64,000 nt of DNA from Actinomadura mexicana (GCF_900188105.1 NZ_FZNP01000001.1:744001-808000); one strand, 5' to 3'; shown: positions 16,521-25,814, counted from the stretch's first letter. The notes: a model not told the origin generated them from the sequence alone. Program-made: numbers and translations.

Positions 16521-17270
16521 TCAGAAGTCGTAGACGGCGCCGACCTCGGCCAGTTCGACCGGGCCGCGGAAGCCGCTGGCCTTGGCCTCCGAGAGCGTCT
16601 CCGACGGGTCGTTCCACGGAAGCAGGTGCGTCAGGACCAGCCGGCCGACCCCGGCCCGCTCGGCGTGCTCACCCGCCTCCCGTCCCGTCAGGTGCATGTC
16701 CGGCGGCAGGTCCGGCCGGTCGGCGAACCCCGCCTCGCACAGGAACAGGTCGGAGCCGCTGGCCAGCCGCACCAGGTCGTCGCTGTGGCCGGTGTCGCCG
16801 GAGTAGGTCAGGGCGCTGCCGCCGTGCTCGATCCGCAGGCCGTAGGCCTCGACCGGGTGGTTCATCAGCGCGGTGGTCACCGTGAAGGGGCCGATGCGCG
16901 CCGGCCCCGGCTCCAGCGGGCGGAAGTCGAAGGTGGCGGTCATCTCCGGGTTCGGTTCCAGCTCGTACGCCTTGATCATGTGGTCCGCGGTGTCGCGGGG
17001 GCCGTACACCGGGATGCGCGGCGCCGGGCCGTCCGGACAGTACGTCCGAGCGATCCAGTAGACGGTGAGGTCGAGGCAGTGGTCGGGATGCAGGTGCGAG
17101 ATGCAGATGGCGTCGATGTCCAGCAGGCCGTGGAAGCGCTGGAGGCTCCCGATCGCACCGTTGCCGATGTCGAGGAGCATGGCGAAGCCGTCCGCCTCGA
17201 CCAGGTAGCTGGACGCCGGGCTGTCCGGCCCTGGGAAACTGCCGGAACAGCCGATCACAGTGACCCGCAC
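16521..17270 (-). CDS. MBL-fold metallo-hydrolase (RNase Z-like)
   Basis: This 249-residue protein has the metallo-beta-lactamase fold of the RNase Z/arylsulfatase-like group. Metal ligands are HLHPDHCLDL (about 59-68), an Asp in SGDTGHSDDL and the final His in LTHLLPW. It is common beside murI and rph in actinobacteria and may act on RNA or a cyclic nucleotide, but the substrate is unproven. I prefer GTG 17270 to GTG 17276 because AGGAGG then sits at 7 nt, not 1 nt. Confidence 0.85.
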   Translation of the reverse strand: MRVTVIGCSGSFPGPDSPASSYLVEADGFAMLLDIGNGAIGSLQRFHGLLDIDAICISHLHPDHCLDLTVYWIARTYCPDGPAPRIPVYGPRDTADHMIKAYELEPNPEMTATFDFRPLEPGPARIGPFTVTTALMNHPVEAYGLRIEHGGSALTYSGDTGHSDDLVRLASGSDLFLCEAGFADRPDLPPDMHLTGREAGEHAERAGVGRLVLTHLLPWNDPSETLSEAKASGFRGPVELAEVGAVYDF

Positions 17271-17298
17271 GCTCACTCCTCCTCTGGGTCCCGAGGAA

Positions 17299-18138
17299 TC
17301 AGGTCGTCAAAGCCTTGCTCAACGTGCTCTCCACCGAACCGATCTCCGGCCCGAGGAAGCGGCGGCCGAGCTCGGCGAACACGGCGGGGTCACCGGTGGC
17401 GCGGAACCGGTGCCCCGGCCGGGGCGTCGCCTCGGCGCGGGCCAGTCCCCGATCGTGCAGCACTCGGTACACGTCCTTGGCGGTCTCGTCGGCACTTGAG
17501 ACCAGTGTGACCCCGTCTCCCACCACATACGAGATGACGCCCGCCAAAAGGGGATAGTGCGTGCATCCGAGGATCAGGGTGTCGCAGCCCGCGTCCACGA
17601 TCGGGCGCAGGTAGCCGCGGGCGGCGTCGAGCAGGTCCGCACCCATCGTCACGCCCGCCTCGACGAAGTCGACGAAGCGCGGGCAGGCGGCGCTGACCAG
17701 CTCGATGTGCGGCGCGGCGGCGAACGCGTCCTCGTAGGCGCGGCTGTTCACGGTGGCCTCGGTGGCGATCAGGCCGACCCGCCCGTTGGAGGTGGCGCGC
17801 GCCGCGCGCCGGGTCGCGGGGTTGATGACCTCCACGACCGGGACCTCGTAGCGTTCGCGGGCGTCGCGCAGCATCGCCGAGCTGGCGCTGTTGCAGGCGA
17901 TCACCAGCATCTTCACGCCCTCGTCGACCAGCTCGTCCAGCATCTCCAGGGCGAACGCGCGGACCTGCGCGATCGGGCGCGGACCGTAGGGCTGGCGGCC
18001 CGAGTCGCCGAGGTAGACGATCGGCTCGTTCGGCAGCTGGTCGAGGATGGCGCGGGCCACCGTGAGGCCCCCGAAACCGCTGTCGAAGATCCCGATGGGC
18101 GCGTCGGGGAGGCCGTCCCCCCGGGATGGGTCTGACAT
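17299..18138 (-). CDS. murI: Glutamate racemase
   Basis: MurI makes D-glutamate for peptidoglycan. The 279 residues contain both catalytic cysteines: [11 protein letters not shown] (first) and LGCTHYPLL (second), plus the substrate loop [13 protein letters not shown] and [12 protein letters not shown]. The C-terminal extension of about 20 residues is longer than usual. ATG 18138 is preferred to TTG 18147. TAGCCT lies 8 nt upstream of the ATG, so the transcript may be leaderless. Confidence 0.97.
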   Translation of the reverse strand: MSDPSRGDGLPDAPIGIFDSGFGGLTVARAILDQLPNEPIVYLGDSGRQPYGPRPIAQVRAFALEMLDELVDEGVKMLVIACNSASSAMLRDARERYEVPVVEVINPATRRAARATSNGRVGLIATEATVNSRAYEDAFAAAPHIELVSAACPRFVDFVEAGVTMGADLLDAARGYLRPIVDAGCDTLILGCTHYPLLAGVISYVVGDGVTLVSSADETAKDVYRVLHDRGLARAEATPRPGHRFRATGDPAVFAELGRRFLGPEIGSVESTLSKALTT

Positions 18139-18146
18139 GGTGCACA

Positions 18147-18152
18147 AGGCTA
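18147..18152 (-). promoter_or_regulatory. -10 box TAGCCT upstream of murI
   Basis: On the minus strand TAGCCT is separated from the murI ATG by 8 nt. No Shine-Dalgarno sequence is visible. A leaderless or very short leader transcript is likely. Confidence 0.4.
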
Positions 18153-18284
18153 AGCGACATGGCCCCGCCCAGGTGCGTCATGCGTTGGACATCACACCGT
18201 CACGCACCGGAAAACCGTCCAGCTCACACCGTTGACGCATGATCCGGTCGTCCGGCGCCGCGAAACGCCGGTGCGTCGCGCCGG

Positions 18285-19082
18285 CTAGGAGCGCGCGAGG
18301 GGGACGCGGGCGATCTGCCGGCTCTGCGCGACGAGGCGGCCGGCGGTGTCCCACACCTCGACCTCCTCGTCGAACCAGCCGCCGGCCAGGAGCCGCCCGG
18401 TGCCGTGCACGGCGAGCCAGCCGGGCGCCGGGACGGCCCGCATGTGCCAGGTCAGCTCGACGGTCGGGGCCCAGCCCTGCGCGCCGAGGTTGAGCGCCAC
18501 GGGCGGCAGCGCGTCCACGGCGAGGGCCAGGGAGTAGCCGTCGGGCTCCTGGCCGCAGCCGTGCCGGAACCAGGCGCGGATGTCGGGGCGACCGCTCGGC
18601 CGACCGTCCAGCCAGCCCATGGTCGCCGGGTCGAAGCGCATGTCGACCTGGTCGGCGAAGCCGCCGCCGGTGGCGGCGGGCGGCCGGAACCCCGTGCACT
18701 CCTCCAGCGGCGGCAGCGTGGCGGGCGCCTCGGTGGCGAAGTCGGGCTCGGCGGACGGGTCGAGGGTGCCGGTGGTGATCAGGGCGTCCACGACGGGGCG
18801 GCCGTCCTGGACGAGGGTGACGAAGGACGAGGCGGCCGTGCGCCCCACCTTGCGGGAGTCGACGAGGAGCTCGGCGGGGCCCGCCTTGGCGACGCGGTGG
18901 AAGTTCGCCGCGGTCGAGACCGGGTGCTCGTGCGGCGAGGCGTCCACGGCGGCGCGGGCGAGCACGGCCATCAGGTAGCCGCCGTTCAGCGCCCGGGCGA
19001 TGCCGTAGCCCTCGTCCAGGACGGCCTCGTACCGGCCCTCGCCGACCGGCTTCACCGCCGTGGAGTCCCCGAACCCGCTCAT
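18285..19082 (-). CDS. Acyl-CoA thioesterase family protein (double hotdog)
   Basis: This 265-residue protein is a tandem hotdog protein of the TesB-like type. The N-terminal half (ALNGGYLMAVLARAAVD) and the C-terminal half (PTVELTWHMRAVPAPGWLAV, then EEVEVWDTAGRLVAQSRQ) each carry hotdog signatures. It probably hydrolyses acyl-CoA esters in fatty acid turnover. ATG 19082 has GGGAG 7 nt upstream and is preferred to GTG 19088. It stands alone upstream (in transcription) of murI. Confidence 0.85.
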   Translation of the reverse strand: MSGFGDSTAVKPVGEGRYEAVLDEGYGIARALNGGYLMAVLARAAVDASPHEHPVSTAANFHRVAKAGPAELLVDSRKVGRTAASSFVTLVQDGRPVVDALITTGTLDPSAEPDFATEAPATLPPLEECTGFRPPAATGGGFADQVDMRFDPATMGWLDGRPSGRPDIRAWFRHGCGQEPDGYSLALAVDALPPVALNLGAQGWAPTVELTWHMRAVPAPGWLAVHGTGRLLAGGWFDEEVEVWDTAGRLVAQSRQIARVPLARS

Positions 19083-19191
19083 CCGCACGCTCCCGGCTCG
19101 ACCGTCCCGGCGGAGGTCCGCCGGGACGGTTCTAGAATCACGTTCGAGTACGAACTCTACCCTGCCCGCCCCTGCCGGCCGGCCCCGCCGG

Positions 19192-20160
<969 letters not shown>

Positions 20161-20433
20161 TCAGCCGCCGGCGACGGCCGGCAGGATCGTGACGCTGTCG
20201 CCGTCGGCGACCTCCGTCTCCAGCCCGCCGAGGAAGCGCACGTCCTCGTCGTTCAGGTAGACGTTGACGAACTTGCGCAGGCCCTTGTCGTCCACGAGCC
20301 GGGCCCGCAGGCCGGCGTGCCGGGTGTCCAGGTCGGCGAACAGCTCGTCGAGCGTGCCGCCCTTGCCCTCGACGGCCTTGGCGCCGTCGGTGAGGTTGCG
20401 CAGGATCGTCGGGATCCGGACCTCGATCGCCAT
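20161..20433 (-). CDS. cysO: Sulfur carrier protein CysO (ThiS/MoaD family)
   Basis: CysO is a ubiquitin-fold sulfur carrier. Its C-terminal Gly-Gly, here AVAGG, is converted to a thiocarboxylate that donates sulfur to CysM. The 90 residues match the family length. A strong AAGGAG lies 8 nt before ATG 20433. It forms an operon with cysM. It is preceded by a 40-codon leaderless ORF ending in Asp-Cys-Arg. Confidence 0.95.
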   Translation of the reverse strand: MAIEVRIPTILRNLTDGAKAVEGKGGTLDELFADLDTRHAGLRARLVDDKGLRKFVNVYLNDEDVRFLGGLETEVADGDSVTILPAVAGG

Positions 20434-20519
20434 CGCGATGATCTCCTTAAACGTCGTACGGGACTGCCCGCCCCTAGAACCGGGCGGGCGGCGGGATGAT
20501 TCCAGGCGTGATCAGCGCG

Positions 20520-20642
20520 TCAGCGACAGTCGTAGACGACCTCGGCGCGCGAGTGCCCGAACAGGAAGCTCTGCACGGGCGGCACCGCTGGGGCCCCGGC
20601 GCGGCGCCCGGCGCCGCCCGTCCCATGCCCGCTCGTCCACAT
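20520..20642 (-). CDS. Leaderless 40-codon ORF upstream of cysO-cysM
   Basis: This small ORF starts MWTSGHGTGG and ends QSFLFGHSRAEVVYDCR. A TAAACT -10 box ends 7 nt before its ATG, so transcription should begin at the start codon. It ends 86 nt before cysO. The penultimate residue is Cys, which would suit a cysteine-responsive leader peptide, although such leaders usually have several Cys codons. I do not recognise the family. It could also be a small conserved protein. Confidence 0.5.
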   Translation of the reverse strand: MWTSGHGTGGAGRRAGAPAVPPVQSFLFGHSRAEVVYDCR

Positions 20643-20649
20643 GTCGACC

Positions 20650-20655
20650 AGTTTA
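20650..20655 (-). promoter_or_regulatory. -10 box TAAACT for the cysO-cysM unit
   Basis: On the minus strand TAAACT is followed by GGTCGAC and then ATG of the 40-codon ORF. The hexamer sits in the 73-nt gap after mec, so cysO-cysM probably has its own promoter. I see no clear -35 box. Confidence 0.55.
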
Positions 20656-20715
20656 CCGGCCGCGGGGCCGCCGGATTCGGCCGCCTCCGGACCTCCCTCG
20701 ACCCGCATCGCGCTG

Positions 20716-21129
20716 TCAGGGCCCGTCGACGACGGCGACCTCTTCCTCGGTGACCTCGCCGTCCACGATCCGGAACGAGCGGAACTCGGTCTCGCCCTCC
20801 TCGCGGGTCGAGACGAGGACGTAGTGCGCGTTCGGCTCGGACGCGTAGGAGATGTCGGTGCGGGAGGGGTAGGCCTCGGTCGCGGTGTGGGAGTGGTAGA
20901 TCACCACGGGCTCCTCGTCCCGGTCGTCCATCTCCCGCCACACCTTCAGCTGCTCCTGGGAGTCGAACCGGTAGAACGTCGGGGAGCGCTCCGCGTTGAC
21001 CATCGCGACGAACCGGACGGGCCGGTCCGAGCCGACCGGGCCCGCGATGATGCCGCAGGCCTCGTCGGGGTGGTCCGCGCGCGCGTGCGCGATGATCTGG
21101 TCGACCAGGGCCCGTTCAATCGTCAGCAT
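20716..21129 (-). CDS. mec: CysO-cysteine peptidase Mec (JAMM metalloprotease)
   Basis: Mec is a zinc JAMM isopeptidase that releases cysteine from CysO-cysteine, the last step of the CysM route. The 137 residues show the JAMM ligands: E23 early, then H79-S-H81 and, with the family spacing, S89-x2-D92 (HSHTATEAYPSRTD). It sits upstream of cysO-cysM but has its own likely leaderless promoter (TAAGCT, 7 nt before the ATG). The DUF2017 and clpS genes lie directly upstream. Confidence 0.95.
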   Translation of the reverse strand: MLTIERALVDQIIAHARADHPDEACGIIAGPVGSDRPVRFVAMVNAERSPTFYRFDSQEQLKVWREMDDRDEEPVVIYHSHTATEAYPSRTDISYASEPNAHYVLVSTREEGETEFRSFRIVDGEVTEEEVAVVDGP

Positions 21130-21136
21130 GGCCGCA

Positions 21137-21142
21137 AGCTTA
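21137..21142 (-). promoter_or_regulatory. -10 box TAAGCT for leaderless mec
   Basis: On the minus strand TAAGCT is separated from the mec ATG by 7 nt, with no Shine-Dalgarno sequence. It lies in the 21-nt gap after the DUF2017 gene. Confidence 0.5.
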
Positions 21143-21150
21143 GGCGGCGC

Positions 21151-21678
21151 CTACTCCAGGGCGCGGACGAGACCGTCCTGCAGCATCGTCAGCCAGTCGT
21201 AGGCGGCGAACATGGGGGCGCGCGGGTCGCGCGGGTCCATGCCGCCCGCCTCCTCGTACCAGTCCTCGGTGATGTCCAGCCGGGTGCCGAGCGCCAGCCG
21301 GACGTCGTTCAGCGCCCGCAGCCACTCCTGCACCTGCTTCTCGTCGAGGACGGCCTCGGTGCCGTGCTCGCCCAGCGCCCCGAGGACCGTCCTGGCCGCC
21401 TCGCGCTTGCCGTCGCGCAAACCCATCTCGGTGTAGCGGCGGAACTCCCCGGCGGCCTCGCCGTCGTCGCGGTAGGCGTCCGGGAACAGCCGCGCCAGGA
21501 CCGGGTCGTCCGACTTCGCGGCGTTCTCGGCGATGCCGAGGGACGCCAGCTCGCCGTCCTCGCCCGGCCCCTCGCCGAGGAGGGCGAGCAGCTGCTCCAT
21601 GAGGGCGCGCAGCAGCGCGGTCTCCTCCGGCTCCAGCCGCACCCGGAAGCCCTCGCGCCTCTTCCTCACATGGCTCAT
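21151..21678 (-). CDS. DUF2017 family protein
   Basis: This 175-residue soluble, mainly helical protein (VRLEPEETALLRALMEQLLALL and RLFPDAYRDD motifs) belongs to DUF2017, an actinobacterial family found between clpS and mec. It follows clpS by 4 nt and is co-transcribed. Its function is unknown. The fixed neighbourhood suggests a role in proteolysis or cysteine metabolism, but that is inference from position only. Confidence 0.85.
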   Translation of the reverse strand: MSHVRKRREGFRVRLEPEETALLRALMEQLLALLGEGPGEDGELASLGIAENAAKSDDPVLARLFPDAYRDDGEAAGEFRRYTEMGLRDGKREAARTVLGALGEHGTEAVLDEKQVQEWLRALNDVRLALGTRLDITEDWYEEAGGMDPRDPRAPMFAAYDWLTMLQDGLVRALE

Positions 21679-21682
21679 CGGC

Positions 21683-21988
21683 TCAGTCGTCCTTCTTCAC
21701 GGTCGCCCACAGGCCGTAGGAGTGCAGGATCTCCACGTCCCGCTCCATCTCCTCGCGGGTGCCGTTGGCCACCACCGCGCGGCCCTTGTGGTGCACGTCG
21801 AGCATCAGCTTCTCGGCCTTGGCCTTGGGGTAGGCGAAGACGGCCTGGAACACGTACGTGACGTAGGACATCAGGTTGATCGGGTCGTTCCAGACGATCG
21901 CCAGCCAGGGCCGGTCGGCGCTCACGTCCTCCGCCGAATCGGGCCGCTCCAGCTCCACCGGTGCGGGCGCCGTGCTCATGGCGCTCAT
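21683..21988 (-). CDS. clpS: ATP-dependent Clp protease adaptor ClpS
   Basis: ClpS delivers N-degron substrates to ClpAP/ClpCP. The 101 residues contain the core ClpS segments WLAIVWNDPINLMSYVTYVF (about 27-46) with the substrate-contact NDP motif, and HHKGRAVVANGTREEMER. The N-terminal 25 residues are a flexible extension. ATG 21988 has GGGGGAG 9 nt upstream. It is divergent from pncB. Confidence 0.95.
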   Translation of the reverse strand: MSAMSTAPAPVELERPDSAEDVSADRPWLAIVWNDPINLMSYVTYVFQAVFAYPKAKAEKLMLDVHHKGRAVVANGTREEMERDVEILHSYGLWATVKKDD

Positions 21989-22120
21989 TGGCCGGGTCTC
22001 CCCCTTCTCTCGCGCGCGATCTCGCCCTGGAGGACGCGGCCGCCCACCGCATCCGATGCTATGCGCCGCAGCCCCGCCGCGTGTGACGGCCCGCGTCACC
22101 ATGGTGCCTGCAGTCGGCCC

Positions 22121-22126
22121 TAAAGT
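22121..22126 (+). promoter_or_regulatory. -10 box TAAAGT for leaderless pncB
   Basis: TAAAGT is followed by seven bases (TCCACTT) and GTG 22134. This spacing argues for GTG 22134 as the start of pncB, not the in-frame ATG 22101. Confidence 0.55.
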
Positions 22127-22133
22127 TCCACTT

Positions 22134-23453
22134 GTGGACCTTGGTGACGGCACGGCCCTGCTGACCGACCAGTACGAGCTGACCATGCTGCAGGCCGCCC
22201 TGCGCAGCGGGACGGAGGGCCGCCGCGCGGTATTCGAGGTGTTCGCGCGGAGCCTGCCCGCCGGGCGCCGGTACGGGGTCGTCGCGGGCACCGGGCGGCT
22301 CCTGGACGCCATCGAGGCGTTCCGGTTCGGCGACGCCGAGCTGGAGTTCCTCGGCGAGAACGGCATCGTGGACGAGCCCACGGTGCGCTGGCTGGAGAAG
22401 TACCGGTTCACCGGGAACGTCTGGGGCTACCCCGAGGGCGAGTGCTTCTTCCCCGAATCTCCGATCCTGATGGTCGAGGGGACGTTCGGGGAGGCGGTCC
22501 TGCTGGAGACCCTCGCCCTGTCGATCCTCAACCACGACTGCGCGATCGCGTCCGCCGCGTCCCGGATGGTGCAGGCCGCGCAGGAGCGCCCGATCATCGA
22601 GATGGGGTCGCGGCGCACCCACGAGCGCGCCGCCGTGGCCGCCGCCCGCGCCGCCTACATCGCCGGGTTCACCACCACGTCCAACCTGGCGGCGGGCCGG
22701 CTGTACGGCGTCCCGACGGCCGGGACGAGCGCGCACTCCTTCACCCTCCTGCACGACAGCGAGCGGCACGCGTTCGAGGCGCAGCTCGCGGCCCTGGGCG
22801 AGGGCACCACGCTGCTGGTCGACACCTACGACGTCGAGCGGGCCGTCCGGACGGCGGTGGAGCTGGCGGGGCCGGGCCTCGGCGCCGTCCGGATCGACAG
22901 CGGCGACCTCGGCGTGATGGCGCGGCGCGTCCGCGAGCAGCTCGACTCCCTCGGCGCGCACGGCACGCGCATCGTGGTGACCGGCGACCTGGACGAGTAC
23001 GGCATCGCGGCGCTCGGCGCGGCGCCCGTGGACGGGTACGGCGTGGGGACGTCCCTGGTGACCGGTTCCGGCGCCCCCACGGCGTCGCTCGTCTACAAGC
23101 TCGTCGCGCGGGCGGACGGTCCGCGGGAGGACGCGCCCATGCGCCCGGTCGCCAAGCGCTCGACGGGCAAGCCGAGCCGCGGCGGGCGCAAGACCGCCGT
23201 CCGCCGCGTCGACGGCCACGGCGTCGCCTACGCCGAGACCGTGTTCGTCACCGAGCCGGCCCCCGGCCCCCACGACCGCGTCCTCCAGGTGCCGCTGGTG
23301 CGGGACGGAGAGGTCGTCGGACGCGAGGCGCTTCGCGTCGCCAGGGAACGCCACGCGCGCTCGGTCGCCGAACTGCCCCCGACCGCGCGCCGGCTCTCCC
23401 GGGGCGAGCCCGCCGTCCCGACCGAGTTCGTCAACGGCGGGCCACGCCGTTGA
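22134..23453 (+). CDS. pncB: Nicotinate phosphoribosyltransferase
   Basis: PncB joins nicotinate to PRPP, giving nicotinate mononucleotide, the first step of NAD salvage. The 439 residues begin GDGTALLTDQYELTMLQAAL, the family N-terminus, and include the catalytic-His region GSRRTHERAAV and IDSGDLGVMARRVR plus TGDLDEYG of the PRPP site. GTG 22134 follows a TAAAGT box by 7 nt. The nicotinamidase gene follows in the same direction, so the two supply one pathway. Confidence 0.96.
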   Translation: MDLGDGTALLTDQYELTMLQAALRSGTEGRRAVFEVFARSLPAGRRYGVVAGTGRLLDAIEAFRFGDAELEFLGENGIVDEPTVRWLEKYRFTGNVWGYPEGECFFPESPILMVEGTFGEAVLLETLALSILNHDCAIASAASRMVQAAQERPIIEMGSRRTHERAAVAAARAAYIAGFTTTSNLAAGRLYGVPTAGTSAHSFTLLHDSERHAFEAQLAALGEGTTLLVDTYDVERAVRTAVELAGPGLGAVRIDSGDLGVMARRVREQLDSLGAHGTRIVVTGDLDEYGIAALGAAPVDGYGVGTSLVTGSGAPTASLVYKLVARADGPREDAPMRPVAKRSTGKPSRGGRKTAVRRVDGHGVAYAETVFVTEPAPGPHDRVLQVPLVRDGEVVGREALRVARERHARSVAELPPTARRLSRGEPAVPTEFVNGGPRR

Positions 23454-23531
23454 GCCGTCCCGCGTGGGGGAAGAAGGCTGGGGTACGGTCGTTGCAGATC
23501 CGGTGGGGCAACCGGTAGAGGGAGAGCGGTC

Positions 23532-24113
23532 ATGGGCACGAAGGCTCTGATCATCGTGGACGTGCAGAACGACTTCTGCGAGGGCGGGTCGCTGGCCGTG
23601 GGCGGCGGCGCCGCGGTGGCGACCGCGATCTCCGAGTACATGGCCGCCCACAAGGCCGAGTACGCGCACATCGTGGCGACGCGCGACTTCCACCTCGACC
23701 CGGGCGGCCACTTCTCCAGCGAACCGGACTTCGCCGACACCTGGCCGCCGCACTGCGTGATCGGCACCCCCGGCGCCGACTTCCACCCCAACCTCGCCCT
23801 CGCCCCCATCGAGGCCGTGTTCAGCAAGGGCCGCGAGACCGCCGCCTACAGCGGCTTCGAGGGGTTCGCCGACGACGAGACCCCGCTCGCCGACTGGCTC
23901 GCCGCCCGGGGCGTGGATTCCGTCGACGTCGTCGGAATCGCCACCGACCACTGCGTCAGGGCCACCGCGGTGGACGCCGTCCGCGCCGGCCTGCGCACCA
24001 CCGTCCTGCTGGACCTCACGGCCGGGGTCGGCAAGGCCACCGTCGACCAGGCACTGGACGAGCTCGGCCAGGAGGGCATCGTCCTGTCCGGCGCGCCCGT
24101 GGTGACCGCCTGA
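23532..24113 (+). CDS. pncA: Nicotinamidase (isochorismatase family)
   Basis: This 193-residue enzyme should convert nicotinamide to nicotinate and ammonia. The catalytic triad is visible: D10 (IVDVQNDF), K99 (VFSKGRE) and C141 (ATDHCVRATA). Metal ligands D52, H54 and H60 (DFHLDPGGH) are those of nicotinamidases rather than plain isochorismatases. A GGGAGAG precedes ATG 23532. It lies downstream of pncB, completing the nicotinamide-to-NaMN route. The gluconokinase start follows the stop by 2 nt. Confidence 0.93.
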   Translation: MGTKALIIVDVQNDFCEGGSLAVGGGAAVATAISEYMAAHKAEYAHIVATRDFHLDPGGHFSSEPDFADTWPPHCVIGTPGADFHPNLALAPIEAVFSKGRETAAYSGFEGFADDETPLADWLAARGVDSVDVVGIATDHCVRATAVDAVRAGLRTTVLLDLTAGVGKATVDQALDELGQEGIVLSGAPVVTA

Positions 24114-24115
24114 CC

Positions 24116-24640
24116 ATGCCCCCGAAGCCCACCGTCATCCTGGTCGCCGGCGTGTCCGGCAGCGGCAAGACCACCATCGGCACGCTCCTCGCCGAACGCC
24201 TCGGCTGGGAGTACGCCGAGGCCGACGCGTTCCACTCCGAGGCCAACGTCGCCAAGATGCGCGCGGGCCACCCCCTCACCGACGATGACCGCGTCCCCTG
24301 GCTGCGCTCCATCGCCGCGTGGATCGCCGACCGCCTCGCCACGGGCCGCCCCGGCGTCGTCACCTGCTCCGCCCTCAAACGCCACTACCGCGACATGCTG
24401 ACCGGCGGCCACGCGGGCGTCCGCCTGGTCCTCCTGGACGGCGACCGCGACACGATCGCCGCCCGCATGAGCTCCCGCAAGGGCCACTTCTTCAAGCCCG
24501 ACCTCCTCGACTCCCAGTTCGCCGACCTCGAACCCCCGGGCCCCGACGAGAACATCGTCACCGCCCCCATAACAGGCACCCCCGAGGAAACCGTCACCCA
24601 CATCCTCAAGGCCCTCGCCCTGACCCCCGCTCCCCGCTGA
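24116..24640 (+). CDS. gntK: Gluconokinase
   Basis: GntK phosphorylates gluconate to 6-phosphogluconate. The 174 residues show the P-loop GVSGSGKT (12-19), the substrate segment EADAFHSEANVAKMRAGHPL, PWLRSIAAWI and SALKRHYRDMLTG. It starts 2 nt after the pncA stop, so it is probably translated from the same mRNA. No gluconate permease gene is present. Codon use becomes strongly C-rich towards its end. Confidence 0.93.
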   Translation: MPPKPTVILVAGVSGSGKTTIGTLLAERLGWEYAEADAFHSEANVAKMRAGHPLTDDDRVPWLRSIAAWIADRLATGRPGVVTCSALKRHYRDMLTGGHAGVRLVLLDGDRDTIAARMSSRKGHFFKPDLLDSQFADLEPPGPDENIVTAPITGTPEETVTHILKALALTPAPR

Positions 24641-24710
24641 CTCTTACGGCCACTGTCGAACACCCTCGCGAGCAGGTCTTTCAGCACAGGGGTGAACTTC
24701 CGGGCAGTGT

Positions 24711-24743
24711 TAAGGTCTGTGAATGCGGGGCCATCACCACTGA
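24711..24743 (+). promoter_or_regulatory. Promoter and six-codon leaderless ORF before the Uma2 gene
   Basis: TAAGGT (24711-24716) ends 6 nt before ATG 24723, which opens a tiny ORF coding Met-Arg-Gly-His-His-His and then stop. The main Uma2 start follows 20 nt later with its own AGGAGA. The hexamer is a credible -10 box. Whether the mini-ORF is translated is unknown. Confidence 0.4.
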
Positions 24744-24762
24744 CATCACGAGGAGACCTCCG

Positions 24763-25326
24763 ATGACGGCGATGCCGGAAGAGCCGCCGCTCGTCCGGAA
24801 CGATCTACGCGAGGCTTTCGCCGCGCTCGACGTGTTGCCGGGCTTCCGTGCCGAGCTGGTGGATGGAGAGATCATCGTGTCCCCGACCCCGGACGGGCAG
24901 CACGAGACCATCGTCGTCGCGGTCGATGACTGGGTGCGCGACACGCACGGTCTCCGGCTGCACCGCAACCTGACGCTGATCAGCCCGGAGGGCGAGTACG
25001 TACCTGACGGCATCGCGGCTCCCAAGGGGGCGTTCGCCGGGCGGGAGTGGCACAGCAAACCCGACGGGGTGCTGATGGTGCTGGAGGTCACGTCCGGCCG
25101 CCGCGGCGACAGCAAGGCCGCCGAACGCGACCGCGGCCCCAAACGCCGCGGCTACGCCGCCGCCGAGATCCCGCTGTACCTCCTGATCGACCGCCTGGAC
25201 GGCAAAGCGACGATCTTCTCCGAGCCTCGCGGCGACGACTACACCCACAGCACTTCGGTGGTGCTCGGCGAGGAACTGCCCATCCCCGACCCGCTCGAAA
25301 GCATCCTTCCCACCGGCGATCTCTGA
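24763..25326 (+). CDS. Uma2 family (DUF820) nuclease-fold protein
   Basis: This 187-residue protein belongs to the Uma2/DUF820 family, a PD-(D/E)XK-like fold abundant in actinomycetes and cyanobacteria. Family motifs are RAELVDGEIIVSPTPDGQHE at about 30-49, YVPDGIAAP and LVLEVTS-like VLMVLEVTSGRRGDSKAAER with the E-V-x-S element and K, and GYAAAEIPLYLLID. Its biological role is unknown; the nuclease activity is predicted only from the fold. AGGAGA lies 6 nt before ATG 24763. Confidence 0.9.
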   Translation: MTAMPEEPPLVRNDLREAFAALDVLPGFRAELVDGEIIVSPTPDGQHETIVVAVDDWVRDTHGLRLHRNLTLISPEGEYVPDGIAAPKGAFAGREWHSKPDGVLMVLEVTSGRRGDSKAAERDRGPKRRGYAAAEIPLYLLIDRLDGKATIFSEPRGDDYTHSTSVVLGEELPIPDPLESILPTGDL

Positions 25327-25451
25327 TCATGACCTTCGACCTCACCGCCTGGGCGATCGGCTTCGGCCCGCGTTCCGAGCACCCGATCGCGCCTCCCAGC
25401 AATGCGGGTCCGGCTTAGCCAGGCCTCCGGTCCGCTACCTGTTCCGAGGGC

Positions 25452-25814
25452 TCACGCGAGCCGGACGCTCCCGACTCGGAACACGATCTCGGACGGCCGT
25501 GCGATGGCGTAACGCTCCAAGCCGATGCCGTGGGCATGCGCCTTCAGCACCTCCGTGTGAGGGGCACCGGCCTCGCGGGCCTCGACGTAGTGGCCGAAGT
25601 AGAACTTGTCGAGGCCGAGGCGAGCCTTCAGGCGGTCCAGGAGGGAGAGCCCGGTCGCTCGTGCTGAGTCGATGTGGACTGGAAGACCCTCCACCGCCCA
25701 CCGCAGGAACGGCGCAAGTTGGTGAGATGCGCGGCTAAGCTTCAGCGGGTGGCGAGATCGGTCGAGTAGGTGCGCTCGTACGAAGCAACCAATGCGCGAC
25801 GACCAAGGGGACAA
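25452..25814 (-). CDS. Hypothetical protein, possibly a gene remnant
   Basis: I do not recognise this 120-residue frame. The last 80 residues (from VEGLPVHIDS; GTG near 25694) read like real protein, with SLLDRLKARLGLDKFYFGHY and a His-containing helix EVLKAHAHGIGLERYA, then a short beta-rich end. The first 30-40 residues overlap the end of the DUF2809 gene and look like shadow sequence. It could be a short accessory protein or the C-terminus of a larger gene that has lost its start. Confidence 0.35.
   Translation of the reverse strand: MSPWSSRIGCFVRAHLLDRSRHPLKLSRASHQLAPFLRWAVEGLPVHIDSARATGLSLLDRLKARLGLDKFYFGHYVEAREAGAPHTEVLKAHAHGIGLERYAIARPSEIVFRVGSVRLA

Noticed and set aside
18139..18147. 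TTG start for murI
   Set aside because: Adds three residues and overlaps the predicted -10 box; ATG 18138 is better.
22101..22133. Upstream ATG start for pncB
   Set aside because: The -10 box TAAAGT lies inside this stretch and GTG 22134 fits the leaderless spacing and family N-terminus.
25329..25418. 29-codon ORF directly after the Uma2 gene
   Set aside because: Overlaps nothing and starts near the Uma2 stop, but has no ribosome-binding site or motif; too short to defend.
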